The notes: generated by a model not told the origin, from the sequence alone. 42,950 nt of DNA from an uncultured Alphaproteobacteria bacterium (GCA_937926445.1 CALBAK010000050.1:1-42950); one strand, 5' to 3'; shown: positions 18,286-27,587, numbered from the stretch's first letter. Made by a program: numbers and translations.

Positions 18286-19356
18286 ATGACCCTGTTCGAG
18301 CGCTGGCTCACCCTCTGGGTGGCGATCTGCATCCTGGTCGGGATCGGCCTCGGTCAGCTCTTTCCGGGATTCTTCCAGGCGGTCGGCGGGCTGGAGCTGG
18401 CGAAGGTCAATTTGCCGGTGGCGATCCTGATCTGGCTCATGATCGTGCCGATGCTCTTGAAGATCGACCTCAAAGCCCTCGGCAAGGTCAAGGAATACTG
18501 GCGCGGCGTGGGCGTCACGCTCGCCGTCAACTGGGCCGTCAAGCCGTTCTCGATGGCCTTGTTGGGTTGGTTCTTCCTCGGCTGGTTGTTCCGTCCGCTC
18601 CTGCCGGCCGATCAGGTCGAAAGCTACATCGCCGGTCTCGTGATCCTGGCCGCGGCACCCTGCACGGCCATGGTCTTCGTCTGGTCGAACCTCTCGCAGG
18701 GCGAGCCGCACTTCACCTTGAGCCAGGTCGCACTCAACGACGTGATCATGGTGATCGCCTTCGCGCCGATCGTGGGCTTGCTGCTCGGCCTCTCGGCGAT
18801 CACGGTGCCCTGGGAGACGCTCGTCCTCTCGGTCGTGCTCTACATCGTCGTGCCGGTCCTGGTCGCGCAGGCGATCCGGGCGCGGCTGTTGGCTTCGGGC
18901 GGCCCCGTGGCACTCGCCGAACTGCTGGCACGGCTGCAGCCGCTGGCCCTCGCGGCGCTTCTGCTCACGCTCGTGCTGCTGTTCGGCTTCCAGGGCGAGC
19001 AGATCCTGGCCCAGCCGCTCGTGATCGCGCTGATCGCCGTGCCGATCCTGGTCCAGGTCTACCTGAATTCTGGTCTCGCCTATCTGCTCAACCGGATGCT
19101 CGGCGAGGCGCACTGCGTGGCCGGGCCGTCGGCGCTGATCGGCGCGTCGAACTTCTTCGAACTCGCGGTCGCCGCGGCGATCAGCCTGTTCGGGTTCGCC
19201 TCCGGCGCCGCCCTCGCCACGGTGGTGGGCGTGCTGATCGAGGTGCCGGTCATGCTCTCGGTGGTGTGGATCGTGAACCGGACCCGTGGCTGGTACGAGC
19301 GCGGCGCGGCGGTCCAGCGCAACGGCCGGGCGGCGGCCGTTCGCGAAGCCGCCTGA
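18286..19356 (+). CDS. acr3: ACR3-family arsenite efflux transporter
   Basis: A 356-residue membrane protein with ten hydrophobic segments. Hallmarks are PVAILIWLMIVPML in the second helix, the conserved Cys in APCTAMVFVWS, and EAHCVAGPSALIGASNFFELAVA near the C-terminus. ACR3 exports arsenite (sometimes antimonite) using the proton gradient. A GAGGAG ribosome site precedes the ATG. No arsR or arsC is nearby. It is the first gene of a three-gene unit with OsmC and CDF genes. Confidence 0.93.
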   Translation: MTLFERWLTLWVAICILVGIGLGQLFPGFFQAVGGLELAKVNLPVAILIWLMIVPMLLKIDLKALGKVKEYWRGVGVTLAVNWAVKPFSMALLGWFFLGWLFRPLLPADQVESYIAGLVILAAAPCTAMVFVWSNLSQGEPHFTLSQVALNDVIMVIAFAPIVGLLLGLSAITVPWETLVLSVVLYIVVPVLVAQAIRARLLASGGPVALAELLARLQPLALAALLLTLVLLFGFQGEQILAQPLVIALIAVPILVQVYLNSGLAYLLNRMLGEAHCVAGPSALIGASNFFELAVAAAISLFGFASGAALATVVGVLIEVPVMLSVVWIVNRTRGWYERGAAVQRNGRAAAVREAA

Positions 19357-19380
19357 CCAGGGCCCCGGGCGGAGGGCCGG

Positions 19381-19794
19381 ATGCTCGACTATCGGGTGAG
19401 CGCGCGGCGGATCGACCAGCGCGGCAGCCTCGCCCGCTGCAAGGAGGCCGAGATCTCCCTCGATACCGACCCGCAGGGTCGCGCCGACGCGTTCAACCCG
19501 GCCGAGCTCCTCCTCGCCGCGGTCGCCGCCTGCATGCTCAAGAGCATCGAGCGGGTGACGCCGATGCTGCACTTCCGGCTGCGCGGGGTGGAGGTCCTCC
19601 TGCATGCGGTTCGGCAGGACAGACCCCCGAAGCTCACCCGCATCGAGTACCAGCTGGTGGTCGATACGGACGAGGCGGATCGCCGTCTGCAACTGCTGCA
19701 CCTGAACGTGCGCAAGTTCGCTACGATCTCGAACACCGTCGCCGCGGCGGTCGCGCTCGAGGGGCGAATCCTGCGCCGGACGCCGGGCTCGTGA
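19381..19794 (+). CDS. OsmC-family protein lacking the second catalytic Cys
   Basis: A 137-residue OsmC/Ohr-like protein. The first redox Cys is Cys51 in LLAAVAACMLKS. At the usual second Cys the sequence reads KFATISNTVA, with Ser117 where related proteins have Cys, so classical thiol peroxidase activity is doubtful. It lies 24 bases after ACR3 and its stop overlaps the CDF start (GTGA). Confidence 0.85.
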   Translation: MLDYRVSARRIDQRGSLARCKEAEISLDTDPQGRADAFNPAELLLAAVAACMLKSIERVTPMLHFRLRGVEVLLHAVRQDRPPKLTRIEYQLVVDTDEADRRLQLLHLNVRKFATISNTVAAAVALEGRILRRTPGS

Positions 19795-20711
19795 GCGCCT
19801 CCCACGGGCACGCGCACGACCACGCGGTCGAGGTCCCGGCCGATGCCGGGCGACCGTTCCGCTGGGCGGTGGCCCTCAACGTCGGCTACGTCCTCCTCGA
19901 AGCAACCGCCGGTTTCTGGGTCGGTTCCCTGGCCCTGCTGGCGGACGCGGCGCACAATCTGACCGACGTCGCCGGGCTGCTCGTCGCCTGGGGTGCCGCC
20001 TCGCTCGCCCGCCGCGCACCGACCGCGCGCTACACCTACGGGCTCGGTCGCGGCACGATCCTGGCAGCGCTCGTCAACGCGACGAGCATCCTCGTGGGCG
20101 TCGGCGCGGTCGCGTGGGAGGCCGTGCGCCGCCTGGGCGAGGCGCCCGAGGTGCCGGCCGCCACGGTCCTCCTGGTAGCGCTCCTCGGGATCGGAGTGAA
20201 CGCCGGCAGCGCGCTCCTGTTCCGGGCCCGTGCTCGCCACGACCTCAACGCGCGGGGGGCGTTCTTGCATATGGCCGCGGACGCCGCGGTCTCGCTCGCC
20301 GTGGTCGTAGCCGCCCTCGGTATCGTGGCGACCGGCTGGCACTGGCTCGACCCGACGGCCGCCCTCCTCGTGAGCGGGCTCGTCGCCTGGACCGCGTTCG
20401 AGCTCTTGCGAGCGAGCCTCGGGCTCTCCTTCGACGCCGTGCCGCGGGCGATCGACCCGATCTCGGTCAAGGGCTTCCTCGCCGCCCAGCCGGGGGTCGC
20501 CGAGGTGCACGACCTCCACGTCTGGCCTTTGAGCACGACCGCCACCGCGCTCACCGCACATCTGGTGATGCCCGGTGGGCATCCGGGCGACGCCTTCCTC
20601 GCGCGTGTCGCGAACGAACTCGAACACCGCTTCGCCATCGCGCACGCGACGCTGCAGATCGAGACGGGCGAGGGGACCCCTTGCTCGCTCGCGCCCGAGG
20701 AGGTGGTCTGA
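19791..20711 (+). CDS. Cation diffusion facilitator (CzcD/ZitB-like) efflux protein
   Basis: A 306-residue CDF transporter with a His-rich N-terminus (HGHAHDH, residues 5–11), six hydrophobic helices and a C-terminal cytoplasmic metal-sensing domain (VHDLHVWPLS). The metal site pairs are His55/Asp59 in DAAHNLTD and His160/Asp164 in HMAADA, the H/D arrangement of Zn/Co/Cd exporters. The GTG at 19791 overlaps the OsmC stop. With ACR3 upstream this unit looks devoted to metal and metalloid export. Confidence 0.93.
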   Translation: MSASHGHAHDHAVEVPADAGRPFRWAVALNVGYVLLEATAGFWVGSLALLADAAHNLTDVAGLLVAWGAASLARRAPTARYTYGLGRGTILAALVNATSILVGVGAVAWEAVRRLGEAPEVPAATVLLVALLGIGVNAGSALLFRARARHDLNARGAFLHMAADAAVSLAVVVAALGIVATGWHWLDPTAALLVSGLVAWTAFELLRASLGLSFDAVPRAIDPISVKGFLAAQPGVAEVHDLHVWPLSTTATALTAHLVMPGGHPGDAFLARVANELEHRFAIAHATLQIETGEGTPCSLAPEEVV

Positions 20712-20735
20712 GCCGGCGATCGCAACCGCCACCAC

Positions 20736-20755
20736 GCCGGGCGCGGCGGCCCGGC
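20736..20755. terminator. Possible hairpin between convergent genes
   Basis: GCCGGG and CCCGGC flank an eight-base loop in the 46-base gap between the convergent CDF and hydantoin racemase genes. There is no T-tract on either side, so termination is only suggested by position. Confidence 0.35.
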
Positions 20756-20757
20756 AC

Positions 20758-21491
20758 TCAGCGCGGGGCGAAGCGGGCGAAGGTGCCGCTGTAGGGTTTG
20801 GCGAGCGGCGGCGCCCAGCCGCCGATCTTGGAGGTCGAAAGCCCCAGGCCGAAAAGCGCCTCGACGAGCTCGGTGGCGGCCGCCACCCCGTCGATCACCG
20901 GCAACCCGAATTCGCCCGAGAGCGCGCGGGCGAGGTCGGCCATGCCGACGCAGCCCAGGAGGATCGCCTCGCAGCGGTCCTCCTCGAGTGCCCGGGCGAT
21001 CTCGGCCCGCAGCCGCTCGCGGGCACCCGAGCCCGGCTCTTCGAGGGCGAGGACCGGAAACTCGGCGGCCCGCACCCTGCGGCAGCGGCGCTCGAAGCCG
21101 TAGCGATGGACGAGGTGCTCGAGGGTCGCGACGGAGCGAGCGAGCGTGGTCACGATCGTGAAGCTGCCGGCCAGGAGGCAGGCGGTGTGCATCGCGGCTT
21201 CGGCGATGCCGACCACGGGTGCGCGGGCGATCTGGCGGGCGGCATCGAGACCCGGATCGTCGAAGCAGGCGATCACGTGGCCGTCGAAGCCCTCGACCTC
21301 GGCCTGCGCGATCTCCTCGAGGAGGCCCGGGACGCAGAACGCCTCGTCGTAGGGGCCCTCGATCGAGACCGGGCCATGGCCGGCGAGACGGCTCGGATCT
21401 CGGTGCCGGGCGACGCCACCGAGCGGGCCGCGGCCGCGATCTTCCCGGTCATCGAGAGGGTCGTGTTGGGGTTGACGAGGTTGATGCGCAC
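20758..21491 (-). pseudogene. Hydantoin/Asp-Glu racemase family protein, frameshifted
   Basis: GTG 21491 starts RINLVNPNTTLSMTGKI, and the frame matches the family up to EIRAVSPAM. From GHGPVSIEGPYDEAFCVPGLLEEI onward the match is in another frame and runs to TGA at 20758. A one-base indel lies at about 21375–21390. Both catalytic Cys are present (VIACFDDPGL and LLGCVGMADL), so the ancestor was a real Cys-Cys racemase of the hydantoin or allantoin type. It is the last gene of the importer operon, 11 bases after the permease. Confidence 0.82.
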
Positions 21492-21502
21492 GTCGGTGGG
21501 CC

Positions 21503-22347
21503 TCACACCGTGCCCTTGCCGGCATCCGAGCCGCGTCGCTCCCGGCGGCGGCGGAGATGGAGGAGGGTCGCGAGCGAGACGGCGATCACGAGGAAGGAGA
21601 CGCCGGTCGTGAGCGTGCCCAGGGCACAGATGACGGGGGTCGTGGCGTTGCTCTGCATCGCGTGGAGCTCGAGCGGCAGCGTATTGAGATTGCCTAGCAC
21701 CTGCGAGCTGCGGGCGAGCTCGTCGTAAGACAGGGTGAAGCCGAACAGGCCCATGCCCACGAGCGAAGGCGCGATCACCGGGATCACCACGTGGCGCACG
21801 GTCCGCACACCCGTGGCACCGAGACCGCGCGCCGCCTCCTCGAGCCTCCGGTCGAAGCGGTTGAATACCGCGAACATGATGAGGAGGGAGAAGGGCAAGC
21901 TCCAGGTGAGGTGCGCACCGGGGCCGGAGCCCCACCAGGTGCGCTCGATGCCGAGGAGTTCGAAAAGAGCCGCGATCCCGAGCGAGACCACGATCGAGGG
22001 CACGATCAGGCTCGCCACGACCACGTAGAAGAGGGTCGCGGACCCCTTGAAGCGGGTGCGGAAGACGAGGCCCGCGAGGAAGGAAATCGCGACAGTGAGG
22101 ATCGTCACGATCAGGCCGAGCGCGATCGAGCGTCGGAAGCCGCCGTGGACGTCGCCGATCGACCCCTGGCGGAAGACTTCCGCGAACCAGTGCAGGCTCA
22201 CCCCGTTCATCGGGAAGGTGATGCCGCCTTTAGGGCCAAGAAGGAGAGGATCGTGATCGTGAGGGTGGGGCCGTACAGGAAGAGAACGAAAAGCGCGAAT
22301 ACGATCGCGAGCAGGCGGTAGGTACGTGGATCAACTTCGCGCAGCAC
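21503..22347 (-). pseudogene. ABC importer permease (PotC-type), frameshifted
   Basis: The N-terminal helix (YRLLAIVFALFVLFLYGPTLTITILSF) starts at GTG 22347, one base after the upstream permease stop. From GPKGGITFPMNGVSLHWF the protein continues in another frame to 21503. The switch is a one-base loss at about 22236–22244. The remainder has five more helices and the EAA loop EEAARGLGATGVRTVRHVVIPVIAPSL contacting the ATPase. The family is the inner-membrane permease of polyamine/iron-type (group 1) importers. Confidence 0.82.
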
Positions 22348-22348
22348 C

Positions 22349-23294
22349 TCAGAGCTCCTTACGGACGTCGACGATGCGGGTTAGCGCCACGATCATGAGG
22401 ACGAAAATGGCGAGAAGGACCATGGCGTTGGCGGCTGGGGGCGGGAACTGCAGATAACCGAGCTCGGTGTTGATGGATTTGCCGACGCTCGCGACCTTGC
22501 CGCCGCCCAGCACGTTCACGGTCGCGAAGTCGCCCATGACGATGGTGAGCACGAAGATCGAGCCGATCGCGATGCCGGGCTTGGCGAGCGGCAGGATCAC
22601 GTGGCGGATCGTCTGCCACTCCGAAGCGCCGCAATCGGCCGCGGCTTCGATCAGAGCACGGTCGATCCGGGCCATCGCGCTGAAGATCGAGAGCAGCATG
22701 AAAAGCGTGTAGAGGCGGACGAAGCCGAGCGTCACCGAGAAGCCGGAATAGAGCAGCCATTGTTGCGGCTCGCTGGTGATGTTGCGGCTCGCTGGTGATG
22801 CCGAGGCCCTGGAGTGCGGCATTGACGAGACCGTTGCGGCCGAGGAGCGGAATCCAGGGGATCATCCGGATCACGTTGCTGGTCCAGAACGGGATCGTGC
22901 AGATCAGGAAGAGAGTGATCTGCCAAGTCGGTGTGCGGACGTACAAGGCGAGAAAATAAGCGAGGGCGAAGCCCAAGACGAAGGTGATCGCCCACACGCT
23001 CAGGCGGAACTGCAGGGTCTTGAGGTAAGTATCCCGGGTTACACGCTGGCTGAAGACGTCGATATAGTTGGAGATAGTAAAAGCCGGGATCAGCATTTCG
23101 TAGGCCTCGTACTCGAAGAACGAGACCACGAACACGAGGCCGACCGGCACAACGAAGAAGAGGAGGAAGACGAGGGCGAGCGGGGCCACGAGGAGGTAGG
23201 GCACGAGCCCGGAACGCTGCGGCCACGGTGCGGGCAAGCCTACGGCCCCGCTCGCCTGCGGTTGTCCGAGGGTCGAAGGTCGCGCCGCGCTCAA
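22349..23294 (-). pseudogene. ABC importer permease (PotB-type) broken by a 19-bp duplication
   Basis: The N-terminal two thirds (LVPYLLVAPLALVFLLFFVVP ... PWIPLLGRNGLVNAALQGLGI) and the C-terminal third (WLLYSGFSVTLGF ... DCGASEWQTIRHVILPLAKPG) lie in different frames. Between them is an exact tandem copy of 19 bases. Deleting one copy gives LGITSEPQQWLLYSGF and an uninterrupted permease. The start is read as TTG 23294 because GGGAGGA lies directly upstream. It is the first permease of the four-component importer. Confidence 0.85.
22762..22799. repeat. 19-bp exact tandem duplication inside the permease gene
   Basis: The unit gttgcggctcgctggtgat occurs twice without a spacer, at 22762–22780 and 22781–22799. 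Nineteen is not a multiple of three, and the reading frame breaks exactly here. Removal of one copy restores the permease frame. Confidence 0.97.
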
Positions 23295-23355
23295 GCTTCC
23301 TCCCGGGCCGCCGACCGGGCGGGGCGGACCCTGCCCGGCCTGGGCCGCCGCCGGC

Positions 23356-24670
23356 TCAGGCGGCGACGAACTCGTTCCACTTGCGGACCATGTAGCGGTC
23401 CTCTTCCATCACGGTGTTCCACACCGCCACCTTGCCCATGCGCTCGTGGAAGGAGCCGCCGTCGCGAACCTCGCCGGGTTCGGCGATCTTCTCGCCGGTG
23501 GGGCTCACGATGGGACCCTTGCAGGGCTTGCCCTCCATCCAATAGCTCCATTGGTCCTCGCTCATATATTGCTTCGCGGTCTCGAGGACGGCGGTGTAGT
23601 AGCCTTGACGGTTGAGGAACGCGCCGCCCCACCCCGAGAGATACCAGTTGACGAACTCGTAGCAGGGGTCGACCAGCTTCGGATCGAGCTTGGAGGAGAT
23701 GCCGAGGCCGCCGGCCCAGGCCCGGTAGCCCTCTTTCAAGGGCTGGTAGACGCAGGGGATGCCCATCTGCCGGACCTTGGTCACCGCCGGCGACCACATG
23801 GACTGGATGACGACCTCGCCCGAAGCCATCAGGTTGACGCTCTCGTTGAATTCCTTCCAGAGCGCGCGGAACTGGCCGGGCCTCTTGAGCGCGATCAGGA
23901 AGGCGAACGTCTTGTCGATCTCCTCCTTGGTCATGTCGCCCATGTCGCGGTACTTCACCCGGCCGATCGCCTGGCAGACCAGGCCGGCGTCCATGATGCC
24001 GATCGAGGGGATGTCGAGGATCGAGGCCTTGCCCTTGAACTCGGGATTGGCGAGCTCTGCCCAGGGGTCGATCGGACGCTTGATGAGATCGGGTCGAATG
24101 CCGAGCGTATCGGCGTTGTAGACGGTCGGCACGAGAGTCATGTAGTCGGTCGGACCGTCCGCGAACTCCTCGGGTTCGAGCTCCTGCTTCACGTAGGAAA
24201 CCTTGATCGGCGCGATACCGATCCGCGAGGTGGGCGTGCCGTCCGGCAGCTTTACCAGCGTGAATATCGGCATGATCTTGTCGTAGAGCTTGATCCGCTC
24301 GACGTTGATTCCGCGCAGATTGCCGGACGGGACGATCTTCTCGAGCATCCAGTATTCGGAATCGAGGAGATCGAAGCCGGTCGGCTGCGTGACCGCACGC
24401 CGCACGACGTCGTCGGAGACGAGCGTCGTGATCTGGAGATCGAAGCCCAAGTCCTGCTTGCAGCGCTCCGCGATCTCGTTGCGCGATCTCGTTTAAGGCG
24501 TTGACGCCGGTACCGGCGAGCCGGAACGTGATCGGCGACCGGGTGAAGCCGAAGGGTGCGGGGAAGCGCGAGGCGGCAGCCGCGGCGGCAACGAGTGCGG
24601 CCCCGCGCAGGAGCTCGCGGCGGCCGAGGCGTCCGGTCCGGATCAAAGTGCGGTAGCGGGTTCCGCTCAT
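23356..24670 (-). pseudogene. ABC importer binding protein (Tat-exported) broken by a 13-bp duplication
   Basis: The ATG at 24670 has an AAGGAGGAG ribosome site. The N-terminus has a twin-arginine-like signal (GRRELLRGAALVAAAAAASRF) and then FRLAGTGVNALNEIA. The rest (CKQDLGFDLQITTLVSDDV ... VVIQSMWSPAVTKV ... MVRKWNEFVAA) continues in another frame to 23356. At the switch a 13-base unit is duplicated, and deleting one copy yields ALNEIAERCKQDLGFDL. It is a family 1 extracellular solute-binding protein resembling polyamine-type receptors; the ligand is unknown. Confidence 0.85.
24469..24493. repeat. Near-perfect tandem duplication (13-base period) inside the binding-protein gene
   Basis: The 12-base word cgcgatctcgtt occurs at 24469–24480 and 24482–24493, one intervening base making a 13-base period. 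The frame of the binding-protein gene breaks exactly here and is restored by removing 13 bases. Confidence 0.92.
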
Positions 24671-24700
24671 GGGCTCCTCCTTTCGGGGTTCGTGGTGCAC

Positions 24701-25691
24701 TCAGTGCAGGGCGTGGATGTCGGAACGCGCGATCGCGATCGGCACGGTCTCGCCCTGGGCGAGCGGACGAGCGTCGAAGACGCGCTCGGGAACGGCCGCG
24801 AGCAGCTCGACCCCGCCCTCGAGTGCGAGGCGGATCTCGACCCAGGCCCCCTGGTAGACGATCAGGACGACCCGACCCTCGACGCCGATCTCGCCGGCTG
24901 CAGCGCGCTCGAGGCGGATGCGGTCGTTGCGCACCGCCACTTGGCCGCTGCCACCGAACACGGTGCCGTCGAGCACGTTGTGGCCGCCGACGAAGCGGGC
25001 GGTGAAGGCGTCGGACGGGCGGTTGAAGACCTCGCGAGGGGGCCCCGCCTGGGCGACCCGCCCCTCGTTCATGACCGCGACGAGATCGGCGAGCGCAAGG
25101 GTCTCGTCCTGACTGTGGGTGACGTGGACGAAGGTGAGACCGAGCTCTTTCTGCAGCGGCTTGAGCTCCTCACGCACGCGCAGGCGGAGAAACGGGTCGA
25201 GGGCGGAGAGCGGCTCGTCGAGCAGCAGGAGCTCCGGGTTGGTGACGAGCGCGCGGGCGAGCACCACCCGCTGCTGCTGCCCACCCGAGAGTTGCGCGGC
25301 CAAACGGTCGGCGTAGGCCGACATGTGCAGCCGCTCGAGCACGGCCATCGCGCGCTCGCGCCGCTCGACCTTGCCGACGCCGCGCATGTGCAGAGGGAAG
25401 GCGACGTTGTCGACACAACTCAGGTGCGGAAAAAGAGCGCGAGACTGGAACATCATGGCGGTACCGCGGCGGCCGGGCGGCAGATCGTTGACGACACGAT
25501 CGCCGATCAGGATGTCGCCGCCCGACAGCCGCTCGTGGCCGGCGATCGTCCGCCGCGTCGAGGTCTTGCCGCAGCCGGAGGAGCCCAATGGATAGCGAGG
25601 GGGCACCGTCGGGGATCGCGAGGCGCACCCCGTCGACCGCGAGCGTCGGCCCGTAGCGCTCGGTGACGTCGACCAGTTCGACCGATCCCAT
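24701..25691 (-). pseudogene. ABC importer ATPase (PotA-type), frameshifted before Walker A
   Basis: The N-terminus MGSVELVDVTERYGPTLAVDGVRLAIPDGA starts at ATG 25691. The main body lies in a second frame from SSGCGKTST onward. An indel at about 25585–25610 separates them. Later motifs are complete: Q-loop FQSRALFPHLS, signature LSGGQQQR, Walker B LLLLDEPLSALD and switch THSQDE, then a C-terminal TOBE-like domain. After Walker A the usual LRMIAG reads RRTIAG, two further unusual changes. It is the first gene of the operon ATPase–binding protein–permease–permease–racemase. Confidence 0.83.
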
Positions 25692-25965
25692 CGCCCGACG
25701 GTTGATCGGGCCGCCCCGCGGCCTCCGGACGGTCGGGCCGGCAATCCTCGTGCCAGCCGCGGCACGGCGCCCGACGCCCGTTCTCGTGCCGGCCGCCCTG
25801 CCGCCGTTCGGGGCGGGCCACCCTTTTCGTTGGCGCTCGATCGGGCAGCACCTGCCCGTGCGGTCGGCACGAGGCGGACCTTCCGGCGCTACGACATGGG
25901 CTTGCACGGCGGCCGGGCCGTGCCTATCGGCACCGAGGATGCCCGAAGCTCGGAGGAGCCCACCC

Positions 25966-26664
25966 GTGCCGAGCCGCCCGCTCCGTGCCCGCAAGACGCG
26001 TGCGGCGATCGTCGAGGCCTGCCGCTGGCTCGTCGAGGCGGGGCTCGTGCAGGGCACTTCGGGCAATGTGAGCGTGCGTCATCGGGGCGCGATGCTGATC
26101 ACGCCCTCGGGTGTGCCGTACGAGAGGATGACGCCCGAGGACGTGGTCGCGGTCCCCCTCGAGGGCGACGGCATGCGGTTCGAGGCGCGCGGCGGGAACC
26201 AGCCCTCCTCGGAATGGCGGTTCCACTTCGACATCTTGCGCGCGCGGCCCGAGGTCGGGGCGGTCGTGCACACCCACAGCCCCTACGCCACCGCCTTCGC
26301 GATCTGCCGTGAAGAGTTGCCTGCCGCCCACTACATGATTGCCGCCGCCGGCGGGCCCACGATCCGAGTGGCGGCCTACGCCACCTTCGGCACCCAGGAG
26401 CTCTCGGACGCGGCGCTCGCCGCCCTCGAGGGACGGGCGGCGTGTCTCTTGGCCAATCACGGGGTAATCGCGACCGGGCCCACGCTCGAGCGAGCGCTCT
26501 GGCTCGCGCAGGAGGTCGAGGTGCTGGCGCGCCAATACGCCCTCGCGCTTTCGGTCGGCACGCCGGTGATCCTGGACGAGGCCGAGATCGCCCGGGTGGT
26601 GGAAAAGTTCAAAGGGTACGGGCCGCGAAGGGGTGAGCGAGCAAAGGGGGACGCGGCCGGGTAA
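25966..26664 (+). CDS. Class II aldolase/adducin family protein
   Basis: A 232-residue protein like L-fuculose/L-ribulose-phosphate aldolase. Zinc ligands are visible as His102/His104 in VVHTHSPY and His165 in ANHGVI. Phosphate-binding GTSGNVSVR lies near the N-terminus and SSEWRFH holds the likely catalytic acid. GTG 25966 is preferred over ATG 25939 because GGAGGAG lies eight bases before it. It is transcribed toward the phn operon but separated from phnF by 92 bases containing the operator. Its sugar phosphate substrate is unknown. Confidence 0.88.
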   Translation: MPSRPLRARKTRAAIVEACRWLVEAGLVQGTSGNVSVRHRGAMLITPSGVPYERMTPEDVVAVPLEGDGMRFEARGGNQPSSEWRFHFDILRARPEVGAVVHTHSPYATAFAICREELPAAHYMIAAAGGPTIRVAAYATFGTQELSDAALAALEGRAACLLANHGVIATGPTLERALWLAQEVEVLARQYALALSVGTPVILDEAEIARVVEKFKGYGPRRGERAKGDAAG

Positions 26665-26723
26665 GCAAAAGGGCGTCCGGCCGCCCCGGAGCTGCCCTAC
26701 GAGTGTCGCGAGCCGGTCACCGA

Positions 26724-26747
26724 ACTCGTCTAGACGTCTAGACGAGT
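26724..26747. promoter_or_regulatory. Perfect palindrome, probable PhnF operator
   Basis: CTCGTCTAGAC is followed immediately by its exact reverse complement (26725–26746), and one more base pair matches on each side. It sits 9 bases before the phnF ATG, overlapping where a promoter or leader would be. GntR/HutC-type regulators bind inverted repeats with a central GTCTAGAC-like core, so autoregulation of phnF and the whole operon is the natural reading. Confidence 0.8.
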
Positions 26748-26756
26748 GGAGGGGAC

Positions 26757-27587
26757 ATGGGCATCGCGACGTTCGAACGCGGTACGGGCGCTGCGCTCTG
26801 GCCCAAGATCGCCGAGCGGCTGCGGCGCGAGATCGCCGAGCGTTACGAGCCGAACGACTTCCTGCCCGCCGAAGCGGCGCTCGCCGAGGCCTATGGCGTC
26901 AACCGCCTCACCTTGCGCCGGGCGATCGACGAGCTCGTCTCCGAAGGCCTGGTTCGCCGCGAGCACGGTCGCGGCGTCCGCGTGCTCGGCCCCGATCTCG
27001 TCTACGCGATCGACCGCTCCACCCGCTTCACCCTTCGGCTCGAGGAGGCCGGCCTCGAGGGTCGCAGCGAGCTGCTCGGCGCCGACAGGATCGCAGCGGA
27101 AGGTGGCGTCGCGCGCCGGCTCGGGCTCGAGCCCGGCACCGCTGTCGCGCGGCTCGAGACGCTGCGATTCGCGGGCGAGCTGCCGCTCTGTCTGATCACC
27201 CATTTCGTGGTGATGCCGGAAGGCCGGCTCTGCCTCGAAGCCTATCGCGGCGGCTCGCTGCACGACTTTCTGCGCCTCGGATGCGGCCTCGCGCTCGAGC
27301 GACGAACGAGCCTCATCACCGTCCGGCTGCCCGAGCCGCTCGATGCGCGTCGGCTGCGCCAACCCGCGACGCGGCCGATCCTGCGCGTCAAGGGTGTCAA
27401 TGTCTGCGCCCGGACGGGCCGCCCTATCGAATATTCGGTCACCCGCTTCCGCGGCGACCGGATCGAGCTCCTGGTCGACGCCTCCCCCCGGCCGACCGGA
27501 AAGGCCACGATCGCGCCCCGAGCGGGCGCGGTCGCGGCAACGCTCCCCCCGAGCGAACGAGACCAGCCCGGAGAACCCGTGCCATGA
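26757..27587 (+). CDS. phnF: Phosphonate operon regulator PhnF (GntR family, UTRA domain)
   Basis: A 276-residue regulator. The N-terminal winged helix (about residues 15–78) contains FLPAEAALAEAYGVNRLTLRRAIDELVSEGLVRR, the GntR DNA-binding pattern. A UTRA ligand domain follows (RSELLGADRI ... GTAVARLETLR ... PIEYSVTRFRGDRIEL). Gene position and family point to PhnF, a repressor of phosphonate genes. A GGAGGGG ribosome site precedes the ATG. Its TGA overlaps phnD as ATGA, so the repressor is the first gene of the operon it should control. Confidence 0.93.
   Translation: MGIATFERGTGAALWPKIAERLRREIAERYEPNDFLPAEAALAEAYGVNRLTLRRAIDELVSEGLVRREHGRGVRVLGPDLVYAIDRSTRFTLRLEEAGLEGRSELLGADRIAAEGGVARRLGLEPGTAVARLETLRFAGELPLCLITHFVVMPEGRLCLEAYRGGSLHDFLRLGCGLALERRTSLITVRLPEPLDARRLRQPATRPILRVKGVNVCARTGRPIEYSVTRFRGDRIELLVDASPRPTGKATIAPRAGAVAATLPPSERDQPGEPVP

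Noticed and set aside
20712-20757. RNA gene in the convergent gap
   Set aside because: Only 46 bases with a short hairpin; too small for tRNA and without a promoter.
22762-22799. CRISPR or regulatory repeat
   Set aside because: Only two adjacent copies without spacers, inside coding sequence.
22700-24500. Programmed frameshifting in the importer genes
   Set aside because: No slippery heptamer is seen; two of the breaks are duplications of 13 and 19 bases, and conserved motifs simply change frame.
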